Positions 1-5,769 of a stretch of 8,165 nucleotides of DNA are shown in pieces; position 1 is the first letter of the stretch, and each line of letters starts with the position of its first letter. Source of the DNA: Candidatus Hydrogenedentota bacterium (GTDB taxonomy: Bacteria > Hydrogenedentota > Hydrogenedentia > Hydrogenedentales > CAITNO01); contig CAIJOU010000703.1 of assembly GCA_903822375.1 (NCBI GenBank), positions 1 through 8,165 on the forward strand. The letters are read 5' to 3'. The notes below the pieces were generated by a model. The model had not been told where the DNA came from. It worked only from the letters and a program-made list of their open reading frames with translations, and did not search any database. Position numbers and translations under genes: made by a program.

Positions 1-949
1 GTGGCGGCCATGGCGAGCAGTAGCAGCGCGCATGCGTGGCCGAGGTTGAAGTCCAGCGGCGTGCGCCATGCAAGCAGGTACACGATCACGCCGATGGTGG
101 CGGAGGTCATAACCGTGATCAGCGCCGCGCGCGTAACCTGGGTGAAGGTCCCCATTCCAATGGTTTTGACGCCGAGCTGCAGCAGGCCGATGCTCGTCTC
201 GGGGACACTGTAAAGGTACCAGATGAAGCACAGCGGCAGGAGCACGAACGCGGGCACAAGCCACCTCGCGGTCCAGCGCATTATATCCGTCTTCAGCTTC
301 GGCTGGGTGGCGCCGTCTATGCGGCTTGTAGTGATGAAGGCCCAGATTCCAGCCAGTGAAATGCAGATCAGGGTGCGCAACACGAGGCTGGGGAAGTAGG
401 TGGGGTTAAAGAAGCCCTGCCAGAAGAAGGAGGCTTCGGTGCCGGTTCCCGCCGCGCCCAGCCAGGCTTGGCCCGGCGTCAGCATGAAGGTTAGAATGCC
501 GTTGATGATCACCAGGCTCAGCCACGCCGAACCCGCATAGATCCAGCCGATGGCGAGGTGAAGGCGGTCGCTGACCCGGCCCCACGTATAGTAGTACACC
601 ATGGCCGCCGTGACTTCGACGAGGAAGAAGGTGTACTCAATCGCCCAGCCGAAAACGAAATTGTGAATGAGCGTGCTCGTCCCTCGGAACTCCCCAACCC
701 AATCGCAAACCAGATGCCCACGCCCGTGACGGTTCCAAACGCGGCCGTAAGCACCATGAAGAACCGCGAGTGGCTCTTGATGACTTCCAGCCAGTCAGAG
801 CGTCCTTCGCGCAGCGCCTTGCGCTCGGCTATCGGCAGGTAGAAGCCGCCGCCAATGGCGAAGTGCGACACCAGCACGTGAAAGCTGGCTATGGCGCCAA
901 TCACCCAGGCGCTGCCCAGGATCGGCACATCCCAAACGGGGTAGTTCAT
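1..949 (-). CDS. Cytochrome bd-type oxidase subunit I-like membrane protein (CydA superfamily), 3' end outside window, apparent frameshift
   Basis: This is probably a heme-bearing respiratory membrane subunit related to CydA, the quinol oxidase subunit of cytochrome bd. The ATG at 947-949 follows an AGGAG (958-962). The first frame gives about 90 residues, then homology moves to the neighbouring frame at about 681-683 and continues without a stop to base 1, for roughly 316 residues in total. Residues 18-43 match the first CydA helix: H24 aligns with E. coli His19 (a heme b ligand), followed by H29 and a GGG. After the shift, the segments AIEYTFF and LVE (E105 and E112) resemble the E. coli Glu99/Glu107 proton-path region, though spaced one residue closer. 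The helix after NP (182-183) has no histidine matching E. coli His186. About eight membrane segments can be seen. It lies 30 bases after the cytochrome b gene, in the same operon. Family placement is fairly sure. Quinol oxidation or oxygen reduction is inferred and uncertain. Confidence 0.8.
680..685 (-). other. Apparent single-base frameshift in the CydA-like gene
   Basis: On the minus strand the reading frame changes within GAGGGACGAGC. Upstream, codons read ...GLGSSEG in the frame of the start codon. Downstream, the sensible CydA-like protein (TSTLIHNFVFGWAIEY...) begins with the ACG at 680-678, which needs one extra base in the G run at 681-683. In the unshifted frame the protein turns into a Ser/Arg-rich stretch with no membrane segments and stops at 518. 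Protein-like sequence continues strongly on both sides. A base missed in a G run, or a very recent mutation, is therefore more likely than an old pseudogene. Confidence 0.8.
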
Positions 950-979
950 TCCGCGTTCTCCTGATGGACTCGTTCTTTG

Positions 980-2101
980 TTAGGATTGCGTAGCGGCCAC
1001 TTCGTAATAGCCAAGCAGGGTCAGGCCGATCAGGCCCGCGATGACCATGAAGCCAAACCAGGTGGCGATGCGCGCGCGCGACCCGAACCTGCTGCTGGTG
1101 TCGAACAACGGGATCAGGCCCCAGAGCACGCCGCCCAGGGTGAACACGAGGACACCCCCAATCTCGCCGGCCATGCCGGGCAGAATCCGCCCCAGAATCT
1201 TGAGCAGCTCAAACTGGTTCATGAAGTACCATTCGGGGTGAATGCCTTCCGGCGCGGGCATCAGCGGATCCGCCTGCACGCCCAGCTGCCACGGGTACAG
1301 CGACGCGAGAATGGCCAGCACGTTCAGCGCGATCAGCCACATCGCCAGGTCTTTGATGAAAAAGTTCGGGAAGAACGGCACGGTCCTGCGCTGCGGGGCG
1401 GGTTTTGCCTCCTCACTGGGCGGGACCGCATTGCCGTGCTTCATCACCAGCCAAAGGTGGAACGTGAGCAACGGCAGAAACAGAAGCGGCAGCACCACCA
1501 CGTGCAGCGCGAAGAAGCGCTGGATGGTCACGCTCGAGACGTCCGGGCCGCCCTGGACGATGTTCTCGATGATGGGCCGCATGCCGGGCATGTTCTTGGG
1601 TATTTCCAGGCCCACTTTGGTGGCAAAGAAAGCCAGTTCGTCCATCGGCAGCAGATACCCGCTGAACCCGAACACCGTCACCAGCCCCAGCAATCCCAGC
1701 CCGGTCCACCAGCCGAACTCGCGCGGAGCCCGGTATGCCTTCATAAAGAACGCCGAGAACATGTGGACGAAGACGGCAAAGATCATCAGGTTGGCCGCCC
1801 AGGAGTGGGCCGACCGGATAAGCCAGCCGAAATCAATCTCGTAGACGAGTTGCCGCACCGAATCGTAGGCGCCCTCACCGGGGCGGTAATACACAAGAAG
1901 CAGGATGCCGCTGACCAGTTGCACGAGGAAGAAGAAAAGCGACATGCCGCCCCAGTAGTACCAGAAGGAATAGGCGTGTTCCGGCACCACTTTCTTCTTG
2001 GCAAACGCCACAACTTCCTTCACGCCGAGCCGTTCGTCGAGCCAGTCGTAGATCTGTCCGAGGGTCATGATATCAAACCCGGGTAATGAGGATTTGGCCA
2101 T
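980..2101 (-). CDS. petB: Cytochrome b of a bc/b6f-type complex, fused b6 + subunit IV
   Basis: This is the membrane diheme core of a quinol:cytochrome c/plastocyanin-type oxidoreductase, which oxidises quinol and passes electrons to the Rieske protein and across the membrane. At 373 residues it covers both the b6 part (four helices, about 48-72, 95-118, 131-152, 197-222) and the subunit IV part (three helices, about 252-271, 313-333, 345-366). Heme ligands are H99/H113 (13 residues between) and H200/H215 (14 between); the 14-residue gap is typical of b6 rather than mitochondrial cytochrome b. The Qo-site PEWY motif is at 289-292. The position of the b6 cysteine that binds the extra heme c is Tyr here (FWYYWGG), so that heme is probably absent. 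The start at 2101 (MAKSSLP) is chosen because GGAGAG lies just upstream. It overlaps the end of the Rieske gene by 29 bases, which suggests coupled translation. Confidence 0.95.
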   Translation of the reverse strand: MAKSSLPGFDIMTLGQIYDWLDERLGVKEVVAFAKKKVVPEHAYSFWYYWGGMSLFFFLVQLVSGILLLVYYRPGEGAYDSVRQLVYEIDFGWLIRSAHSWAANLMIFAVFVHMFSAFFMKAYRAPREFGWWTGLGLLGLVTVFGFSGYLLPMDELAFFATKVGLEIPKNMPGMRPIIENIVQGGPDVSSVTIQRFFALHVVVLPLLFLPLLTFHLWLVMKHGNAVPPSEEAKPAPQRRTVPFFPNFFIKDLAMWLIALNVLAILASLYPWQLGVQADPLMPAPEGIHPEWYFMNQFELLKILGRILPGMAGEIGGVLVFTLGGVLWGLIPLFDTSSRFGSRARIATWFGFMVIAGLIGLTLLGYYEVAATQS

Positions 2102-2576
2102 TGGCTCTCTCCACGTTGAAGCGTTGCAGCGGTTTCGGGGGCGGCCCGGAAATGTTCGCGCCCGTGCGGGCATCGTAGGTCCCGCCGTGGCACGCGCAGT
2201 GAATGTGGTCCTGTTCCGGCTGGTACTGGACCGTGCATCCCAGATGCGTGCAAACGGCGGTCAGGCACACCATCGTCCCGTCCTTGTGGTGGATGAGCAT
2301 GGTGGGCCGGGAACCAAAGCGGAACATGAGCGCCGTGCCGGCCTCCGGCATCTTTTCTTCGGGTATCTTGACCTCGGTCACCGCCGCAAGTTCTGCGGCC
2401 TGCTGTGCGGGAGCCGCGAGGTAGCGGTAAATGGGGTACGCAATGGCACCCGCATAGCACACGCCAACCGCGCCCAGCCCCGCCCGCGCGATGAAACCGC
2501 GCCGGCTGACGCCTTCCGGCGAATCATCGGCCCCGGGCGCAACCGCGGCGTTCTCGTCCAATGTGATGTCAGGCAT
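2073..2576 (-). CDS. Rieske 2Fe-2S protein of the cytochrome bc-type complex
   Basis: This is the iron-sulfur subunit that takes one electron from quinol at the cytochrome b Qo site. It has 167 residues. A twin-arginine signal/anchor begins at SRRGF (24-28), followed by a hydrophobic helix to about residue 53, so the C-terminal domain is exported while the protein stays membrane-anchored. Box I is CTHLGC (109-114) and box II is CACHGG (127-132). C109, H111, C127 and H130 are the cluster ligands, and C114/C129 can form the usual disulfide, which is typical of high-potential Rieske proteins of bc complexes. The start ATG at 2574-2576 has AGGAG upstream within the preceding gene. It overlaps that gene by 8 bases (ATGCCTGA) and runs into the cytochrome b gene by 29 bases. 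The family assignment is secure. Confidence 0.95.
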   Translation of the reverse strand: MPDITLDENAAVAPGADDSPEGVSRRGFIARAGLGAVGVCYAGAIAYPIYRYLAAPAQQAAELAAVTEVKIPEEKMPEAGTALMFRFGSRPTMLIHHKDGTMVCLTAVCTHLGCTVQYQPEQDHIHCACHGGTYDARTGANISGPPPKPLQRFNVERANGQILITRV

Positions 2577-3684
2577 GTTGCTCGTCCGCTCCTTTTGCTC
2601 GAACCGTCACCAGTCCCATCCAACCGGTCAGGCCGACCGCCGCCACAAAGAGGACCAGGAACAGAACCACGATGGACCAGTTGGTGTACACATTGCGGGC
2701 CCACACGTCATAGCCGTGCAGCCCCAGGGTCACATCGCGGATTCCGTCCCGGAACAGCACCCAAAGCGCGATGTTGACAAAACCCACGGTCCCGGCCAGC
2801 GCCACCGGCAACCACGCGCGGCTCGCGGCGGTGACCGCCCCAAACGCGCCCAGCGCCACCAGTGCAAGCGCGCTCAGGAACCATGCCCCGAATATGCCCT
2901 TGTAAAAGAGGCTCGCCCAAATGCCCGCCCGGACCGCCTCCGGCTGCGCCCGGTACACCCACACCGCCAGGACCATCTGAACCAGCGTGAAAATGGTGAG
3001 CAGCCTTGCGCCGCGGCCCCGCAGAAACGCGGCCGCACTCTTCTCTATGCCGGACCTCAGGCCGAGCAGCATCAGGCCGATGCCCGCCATGCCCACCGAA
3101 CCGAGCATCATGTACAGCCAGCGCGGCAGGATCGTCGGATCGCCGTGGGCCAGATGCGCCCCCGTGGGGTTGCTGCGGTACATCTCGGCCCACGCTTCCG
3201 GGCGGAGCATGAGCGTCATGTTGTTCGTGTAGACAAATCCGATTTTCAGCACAAGCAGCAGCGCGATTACCCCCATCCAACCAAACGCCCATCCGGTGTC
3301 CGCGCGCTTTGCCATCTTGTACATGAGGAAGTACGCCGCAACCAGCATGAAGATAACCATGATCCAAAACACGCCAATGAGGATGCTGGACGTGTACAGC
3401 GCGCGGCCGTAGAGCACTTGGGCGAACAGAAGCGGAGGAATACCCAGGTTAATGACATAGGCCACGACAATGGGCAGCCGCCGCGCAATCGCGCCGCTTG
3501 CCGCCACCATCCGCTCATCATTCCTCCGGCGACCGCGAATCGCCCACCATGTCGCCAGAAACAGCCCTCCGACCATGAGATGCACCGCCGTGAAGTGCAG
3601 CGCCAGGGTCACCGATTGAAGGACCTTGAACAGCCATACCGGTGCCGGCAACGGGATTGGATCAACCAGCGGAAATAGATCCAT
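2569..3684 (-). CDS. Polytopic membrane protein distantly resembling the N-terminal part of CydA
   Basis: This 371-residue protein of about nine hydrophobic helices is the first gene of the Rieske/cytochrome b operon. Residues 22-48 contain LALHFTAVHLMVGGLFLATW, which parallels the first helix of the CydA-like protein at the other end of the operon: both have H-x4-H-x3-GG (H30 and H35 here). The next helices also line up roughly with early CydA helices. However, the third helix (98-123) has no glutamates, and the helix at 186-208 has no histidine for the heme b558 position, although M192 and M193 are present. It may be a divergent bd-superfamily subunit that keeps at most one heme. The start at 3684 is preferred because GGGAG lies 9 bases upstream; a TTG at 3777 would add 31 unlikely residues. 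It overlaps the Rieske gene by 8 bases. Function is unknown; a role in the same complex is inferred from the operon. Confidence 0.75.
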   Translation of the reverse strand: MDLFPLVDPIPLPAPVWLFKVLQSVTLALHFTAVHLMVGGLFLATWWAIRGRRRNDERMVAASGAIARRLPIVVAYVINLGIPPLLFAQVLYGRALYTSSILIGVFWIMVIFMLVAAYFLMYKMAKRADTGWAFGWMGVIALLLVLKIGFVYTNNMTLMLRPEAWAEMYRSNPTGAHLAHGDPTILPRWLYMMLGSVGMAGIGLMLLGLRSGIEKSAAAFLRGRGARLLTIFTLVQMVLAVWVYRAQPEAVRAGIWASLFYKGIFGAWFLSALALVALGAFGAVTAASRAWLPVALAGTVGFVNIALWVLFRDGIRDVTLGLHGYDVWARNVYTNWSIVVLFLVLFVAAVGLTGWMGLVTVRAKGADEQHA

Positions 3685-4126
3685 GCACAATTTCTCCCAG
3701 AAGTGACCTATGGACTTGAAACCCGTTAAGCCATCGCACATCCGAATCACCGCCCGCCCGTAAGAGGTCTCGGACAATATCCGGAGAATACTTGGCTATC
3801 GCTACACATCCACCACGGTTGGCGTCGAAACACACTCTAACACGAGTTCATTCCTGATAGCTTGGAAATGGTATACAAAAAAGGGAAAAAGATCAAGTCC
3901 TATTAGGAATTAAATGCAATAAGAAAAGATAATAAGAGACACATTGTTAAACAGTGGTCCTGTACTGGGGCGCAAAACATTGTAGCACAATATATTACAG
4001 GCCATCTGCCGCACCACTCTCTCCATTTGTAAGGCTAAGAACCGTCATGTCACTAAATACTATGAAGCAGAAGGAAACGCCGCAACACTGCAAGCAGGGC
4101 GGTACGTCTGTCCCCGTGTCCTGTGG
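3685..4126. other. Gene-free stretch with AT-rich core
   Basis: No credible gene was found in this 442-base gap between the respiratory operon and the TerB-like gene. The part at about 3840-3960 is strikingly AT-rich compared with the GC-rich genes on both sides, and it lies upstream of the minus-strand respiratory operon, so it probably holds that operon's promoter. On the minus strand a TTGATC (3891-3896) and a TATACC (3870-3875) are present, but the 15-base spacer is too short to call a promoter with confidence. A short inverted repeat, tccta-t-tagga, lies at 3898-3908, and another, attgt-agc-acaat, near 3980-3992. Either could bind a regulator, but both are short enough to arise by chance. 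Confidence 0.5.
4080..4102 (-). terminator. Weak candidate terminator after the TerB-like gene
   Basis: On the minus strand, a little downstream of the stop codon at 4127, CCGC and GCGG enclose an inner CTG/CAG pairing, followed by a T-rich stretch (GTTTCCTTCTGCTTC). The stem is interrupted and the T run is broken, so this is a weak candidate only. Confidence 0.28.
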
Positions 4127-4576
4127 TCAGGTGCCGTTGGACTCGGCCAGAATCTTCAGTTTTGCGGTGATGAACTGTTGGTGGTTTAGCCGCAACAGGT
4201 CCATCAATTTGTGGGCAAGGTGGTCTTCGTGGCTTTGGAGGCGGCCGTCGGCATAGATCACCCGCCAAATATCCTCCAACAGACCGGTCTTTTCTTTCAC
4301 CGACAGGGATTCGTTGATTACCCGGGCGAACTGCCACAGGTCGTTGCTGCCCTCGCGTACGGCCTCCGACTCTCTTATCAGTTCCAGGGCTTCCTGCTCG
4401 TTCAGGCCAAAACGTTCCATGACCGACCGGTTCACCTCTGCCAACTCGTTTTCCATCAAAAGGTTGTCGGCATGGGCCACTTCGAGAAGCAGTACGCACG
4501 CGGCGCGGTGCAACTGGCGCTGCAGGTCTTCCTGAACGGCGGTCCCATATAACAGGTCGACGAGTTTCTTGAGCAT
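4127..4576 (-). CDS. TerB-family (tellurite-resistance-type) cytoplasmic protein
   Basis: This 149-residue, all-helical, acidic protein has no signal peptide or membrane segment. Two related halves can be seen: LLLEVAHADNLLMENELAEV (29-48) and VIYADGRLQSHEDHLAHKLM (107-126). The conserved A-D...E pattern in each (D37/E42/E44 and D110/E117) is the hallmark of the TerB fold, where acidic residues bind divalent metal. TerB-like proteins occur in tellurite/phage/stress clusters, but many stand alone, like this one, with no other ter genes nearby. Real tellurite resistance should not be assumed. The start ATG at 4574-4576 has AAAGGA upstream (4587-4592), with a plausible promoter just before that. 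It is transcribed away from the ferredoxin gene. Family call good, biological role unknown. Confidence 0.85.
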   Translation of the reverse strand: MLKKLVDLLYGTAVQEDLQRQLHRAACVLLLEVAHADNLLMENELAEVNRSVMERFGLNEQEALELIRESEAVREGSNDLWQFARVINESLSVKEKTGLLEDIWRVIYADGRLQSHEDHLAHKLMDLLRLNHQQFITAKLKILAESNGT

Positions 4577-4601
4577 GATGTCCGGTTCCTTTAAGGCCGG
4601 A

Positions 4602-4630
4602 AGTCTAGCATGTAATCCGCCACAAGTGAA
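4602..4630 (-). promoter_or_regulatory. Candidate sigma70 promoter for the TerB-like gene
   Basis: On the minus strand TTCACT (4625-4630) and TAGACT (4602-4607) are separated by 17 bases; each matches four of six consensus bases. Transcription would start near 4595, just before the AAAGGA ribosome site at 4587-4592, giving a very short leader. Position and spacing are right, but sequence match is only moderate. Confidence 0.4.
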
Positions 4631-4709
4631 ACGCCCCGACCGGCGCTTGAGTCAAAAGCCCGTTGACGGTCTCCCACGGCGGTCCAGTTTGGTTGCCTTA
4701 ACAGGAATT

Positions 4710-4725
4710 TGGCCCAGTGCTGGCA
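4710..4725 (+). promoter_or_regulatory. Possible sigma54-like (-24/-12) promoter upstream of ferredoxin
   Basis: The stretch TGGCCCAGTGCTGGCA keeps the invariant GG and GC of a -24/-12 element at the correct distance, and matches about nine of the twelve informative positions of TGGCACG-N4-TTGCA. Transcription would start near 4736, about 100 bases before the ferredoxin ATG, so the transcript would include the hairpin at 4768-4798. A sigma70-type -10 (GATACT or TACTAT at 4745-4752) is an alternative but has no good -35. No activator site was found. Confidence 0.28.
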
Positions 4726-4767
4726 TCGGTGGGAATAAATGTGGGATACTATACCCAAGAAGAACGT

Positions 4768-4798
4768 GGTGCAGGTCCGCCCTGCGGCGGGATGCACC
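4768..4798 (+). promoter_or_regulatory. Leader hairpin upstream of the ferredoxin gene
   Basis: GGTGCA (4768-4773) pairs with TGCACC (4793-4798). Inside it CCGCC (4777-4781) pairs with GGCGG (4786-4790) around a CTGC loop, with a small 3/2 internal loop between the two stems, giving eleven base pairs in total. An alternative pairing GCAGG/CCTGC (4771-4775 with 4781-4785) would exclude both. It lies 36 bases before the ATG and is not followed by a T run, so it looks like an mRNA-stabilising or regulatory leader structure, or a protein-binding inverted repeat, rather than a terminator. Confidence 0.45.
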
Positions 4799-4834
4799 AA
4801 CACACAATTAAGTCTCTAACTGGAGGATGATTTC

Positions 4835-5011
4835 ATGGCGGCAAAGGTTGATTTGGATCAGTGCGCGGGTTGCGGCGATTGCGTCAGTGAGTGCCCGACC
4901 GAGGCGATCGAGTTGAATGATGAAGGCAAGGCCGTGGTAAGCGAAGACACCTGCGTTGATTGCGGCGCGTGCGTTGACGTGTGCCCGACCGGGGCCCTTT
5001 CACTCGACTGA
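4835..5011 (+). CDS. 2[4Fe-4S] bacterial (clostridial-type) ferredoxin
   Basis: This small, soluble, acidic electron carrier has 58 residues. Two complete cluster motifs are present: C10-x2-C13-x2-C16-x3-C20-P and C40-x2-C43-x2-C46-x3-C50-P, in two halves that resemble each other (GCGDCVSECPTEAIEL and DCGACVDVCPTGALSL). Each motif supplies three ligands to one 4Fe-4S cluster and one to the other. Length and layout match classic low-potential ferredoxins that serve oxidoreductases of anaerobic metabolism. An excellent GGAGG (4822-4826) lies 8 bases before the ATG. The gene stands alone: it is divergent from the TerB-like gene and convergent with the aroB operon, so its redox partner cannot be read from context. 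A hairpin in the leader may influence its expression. Confidence 0.96.
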   Translation: MAAKVDLDQCAGCGDCVSECPTEAIELNDEGKAVVSEDTCVDCGACVDVCPTGALSLD

Positions 5012-5035
5012 TCCTGACAGCGACAGTTTATCGGC

Positions 5036-5070
5036 GCGGCGGTTGCGGGAAGACCTCCCGTGGGCGCCGC
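5036..5070. terminator. Strong intergenic hairpin between convergent genes
   Basis: GCGGCG (5036-5041) pairs with CGCCGC (5065-5070), and CGGGA (5046-5050) pairs with TCCCG (5056-5060) around an AGACC loop; the bases in between can form G-T wobbles. It begins 25 bases after the ferredoxin stop and lies 21 bases beyond the end of the minus-strand operon, the usual place for a bidirectional terminator. Neither side is followed by a proper T run, so it may instead protect transcript 3' ends. Confidence 0.45.
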
Positions 5071-5090
5071 GTTCGTGTTGCTGCCCGGGG

Positions 5091-5762
5091 CTACCCGTAC
5101 GTGGACTCCTCATCCTCTTCACGCCTGTCGACCGCGTCCTCACGCGGTCGTCCACGCCCGGCGCGGGGGGACGGTTCCGGGGCGCCGGAAGAGGGGAAGA
5201 CGAGTTCCATCTGCTGTCGGCGGACGAAGCTGTACCGCTTCATCAGCCGCAACGTCTGCAGGGTTTGCGACGGCGCATAGTTGCCGTTCACGCTGACGCC
5301 GTCGAGCAGATCGCCCAGTATGGTGGGGAATTCCAGCACGTGGCCGATGCCGAAGTCCTGGAGCATCTGCAGCGTCCGCGCCCGAACCGTGGGTGCCGCC
5401 GAGAATTCGGACACAACCAGGATGGTCTTGAAGTCGGGCACCCCGAACATGGTCTCCGCAAGGTCGCGTATCTCCTGCCCGGCCACATGGCCGAGCACGG
5501 GGTTGCCCTCGATGGTGGAGGGATAAACCCGGTCGGTGTGCCACGCGCGCACTTCAACCACCGCGCGGTGGATGCCCGCCAGGTCCGCCGGGCGCAGCAG
5601 GAATTCAGGTTCGGTGCCGGCTTCGATCTGGGCGCGTTCCACAAAAAGCAGCGAGGCGTTTTCGCTCGAGTGTGACGCGTCCTCGCACCGCCAGTGCGGC
5701 AGCACGTAGAACCGGTTGAGTTCGAAGAACTCCCTGACGAGCTGCATGTTCAGGTCGCTCAT
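5091..5762 (-). CDS. Uncharacterised protein, possible PD-(D/E)xK nuclease-like fold
   Basis: I do not recognise a named family for this 223-residue soluble protein. The predicted order is an N-terminal helix (QLVREFFELNRFYV, 7-20), strands SLLFVE (37-42), AVVEVRAWH (67-75) and KTILVVSEF (112-120), then VLEFPTILGDLLDGV (142-156), and a helix with a basic cluster (LRLMKRYSFVRRQQ, 171-184). An opening helix followed by strands with a central V-E-V-R resembles restriction-endonuclease-like cores, where E70 and R72 could stand for the E-x-K pair. The lysine is missing and the first acidic position is unclear, so it may be inactive or unrelated. The tail (about 191-223) is proline-rich, then strongly charged, and looks disordered. 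The ATG at 5760-5762 has GAGGGG upstream and lies 7 bases after the TPR gene stop, so it is the last gene of the aroB operon. Confidence 0.7.
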   Translation of the reverse strand: MSDLNMQLVREFFELNRFYVLPHWRCEDASHSSENASLLFVERAQIEAGTEPEFLLRPADLAGIHRAVVEVRAWHTDRVYPSTIEGNPVLGHVAGQEIRDLAETMFGVPDFKTILVVSEFSAAPTVRARTLQMLQDFGIGHVLEFPTILGDLLDGVSVNGNYAPSQTLQTLRLMKRYSFVRRQQMELVFPSSGAPEPSPRAGRGRPREDAVDRREEDEESTYG

Positions 5763-5769
5763 GACCCGG

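Noticed and set aside
977..2086. Long plus-strand open frame opposite cytochrome b
   Set aside because: It is antisense to a clear cytochrome b gene and is low-complexity (His, Arg, Gln, Pro-rich), typical of the reverse strand of a GC-rich gene.
2102..2173. Upstream start for cytochrome b at 2173
   Set aside because: It would add an Arg/Pro-rich stretch overlapping the Rieske cluster-binding region; the ATG at 2101 has a GGAGAG site.
2491..3678. Long plus-strand open frame opposite the 371-residue membrane protein
   Set aside because: His/Arg/Gln-rich antisense shadow with no recognisable domain; the minus strand has membrane helices, ribosome sites and operon overlaps.
3685..3777. N-terminal extension of the first operon gene to a TTG at 3777
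   Set aside because: The extra 31 residues are not hydrophobic and not family-like; ATG at 3684 has a good ribosome site and fits the N-terminus of its CydA-like partner.
4103..4126. GGACACGGGGACAG-like string (minus strand) after the TerB-like gene, reminiscent of short dispersed repeats
   Set aside because: Only one copy is visible and there is no clear hairpin or transposase nearby; a genome-wide count would be needed.
3954..4256. Plus-strand 100-codon frame in the gap and over the TerB-like gene
   Set aside because: No ribosome site, no domain, and its second half is antisense to the TerB-like gene.
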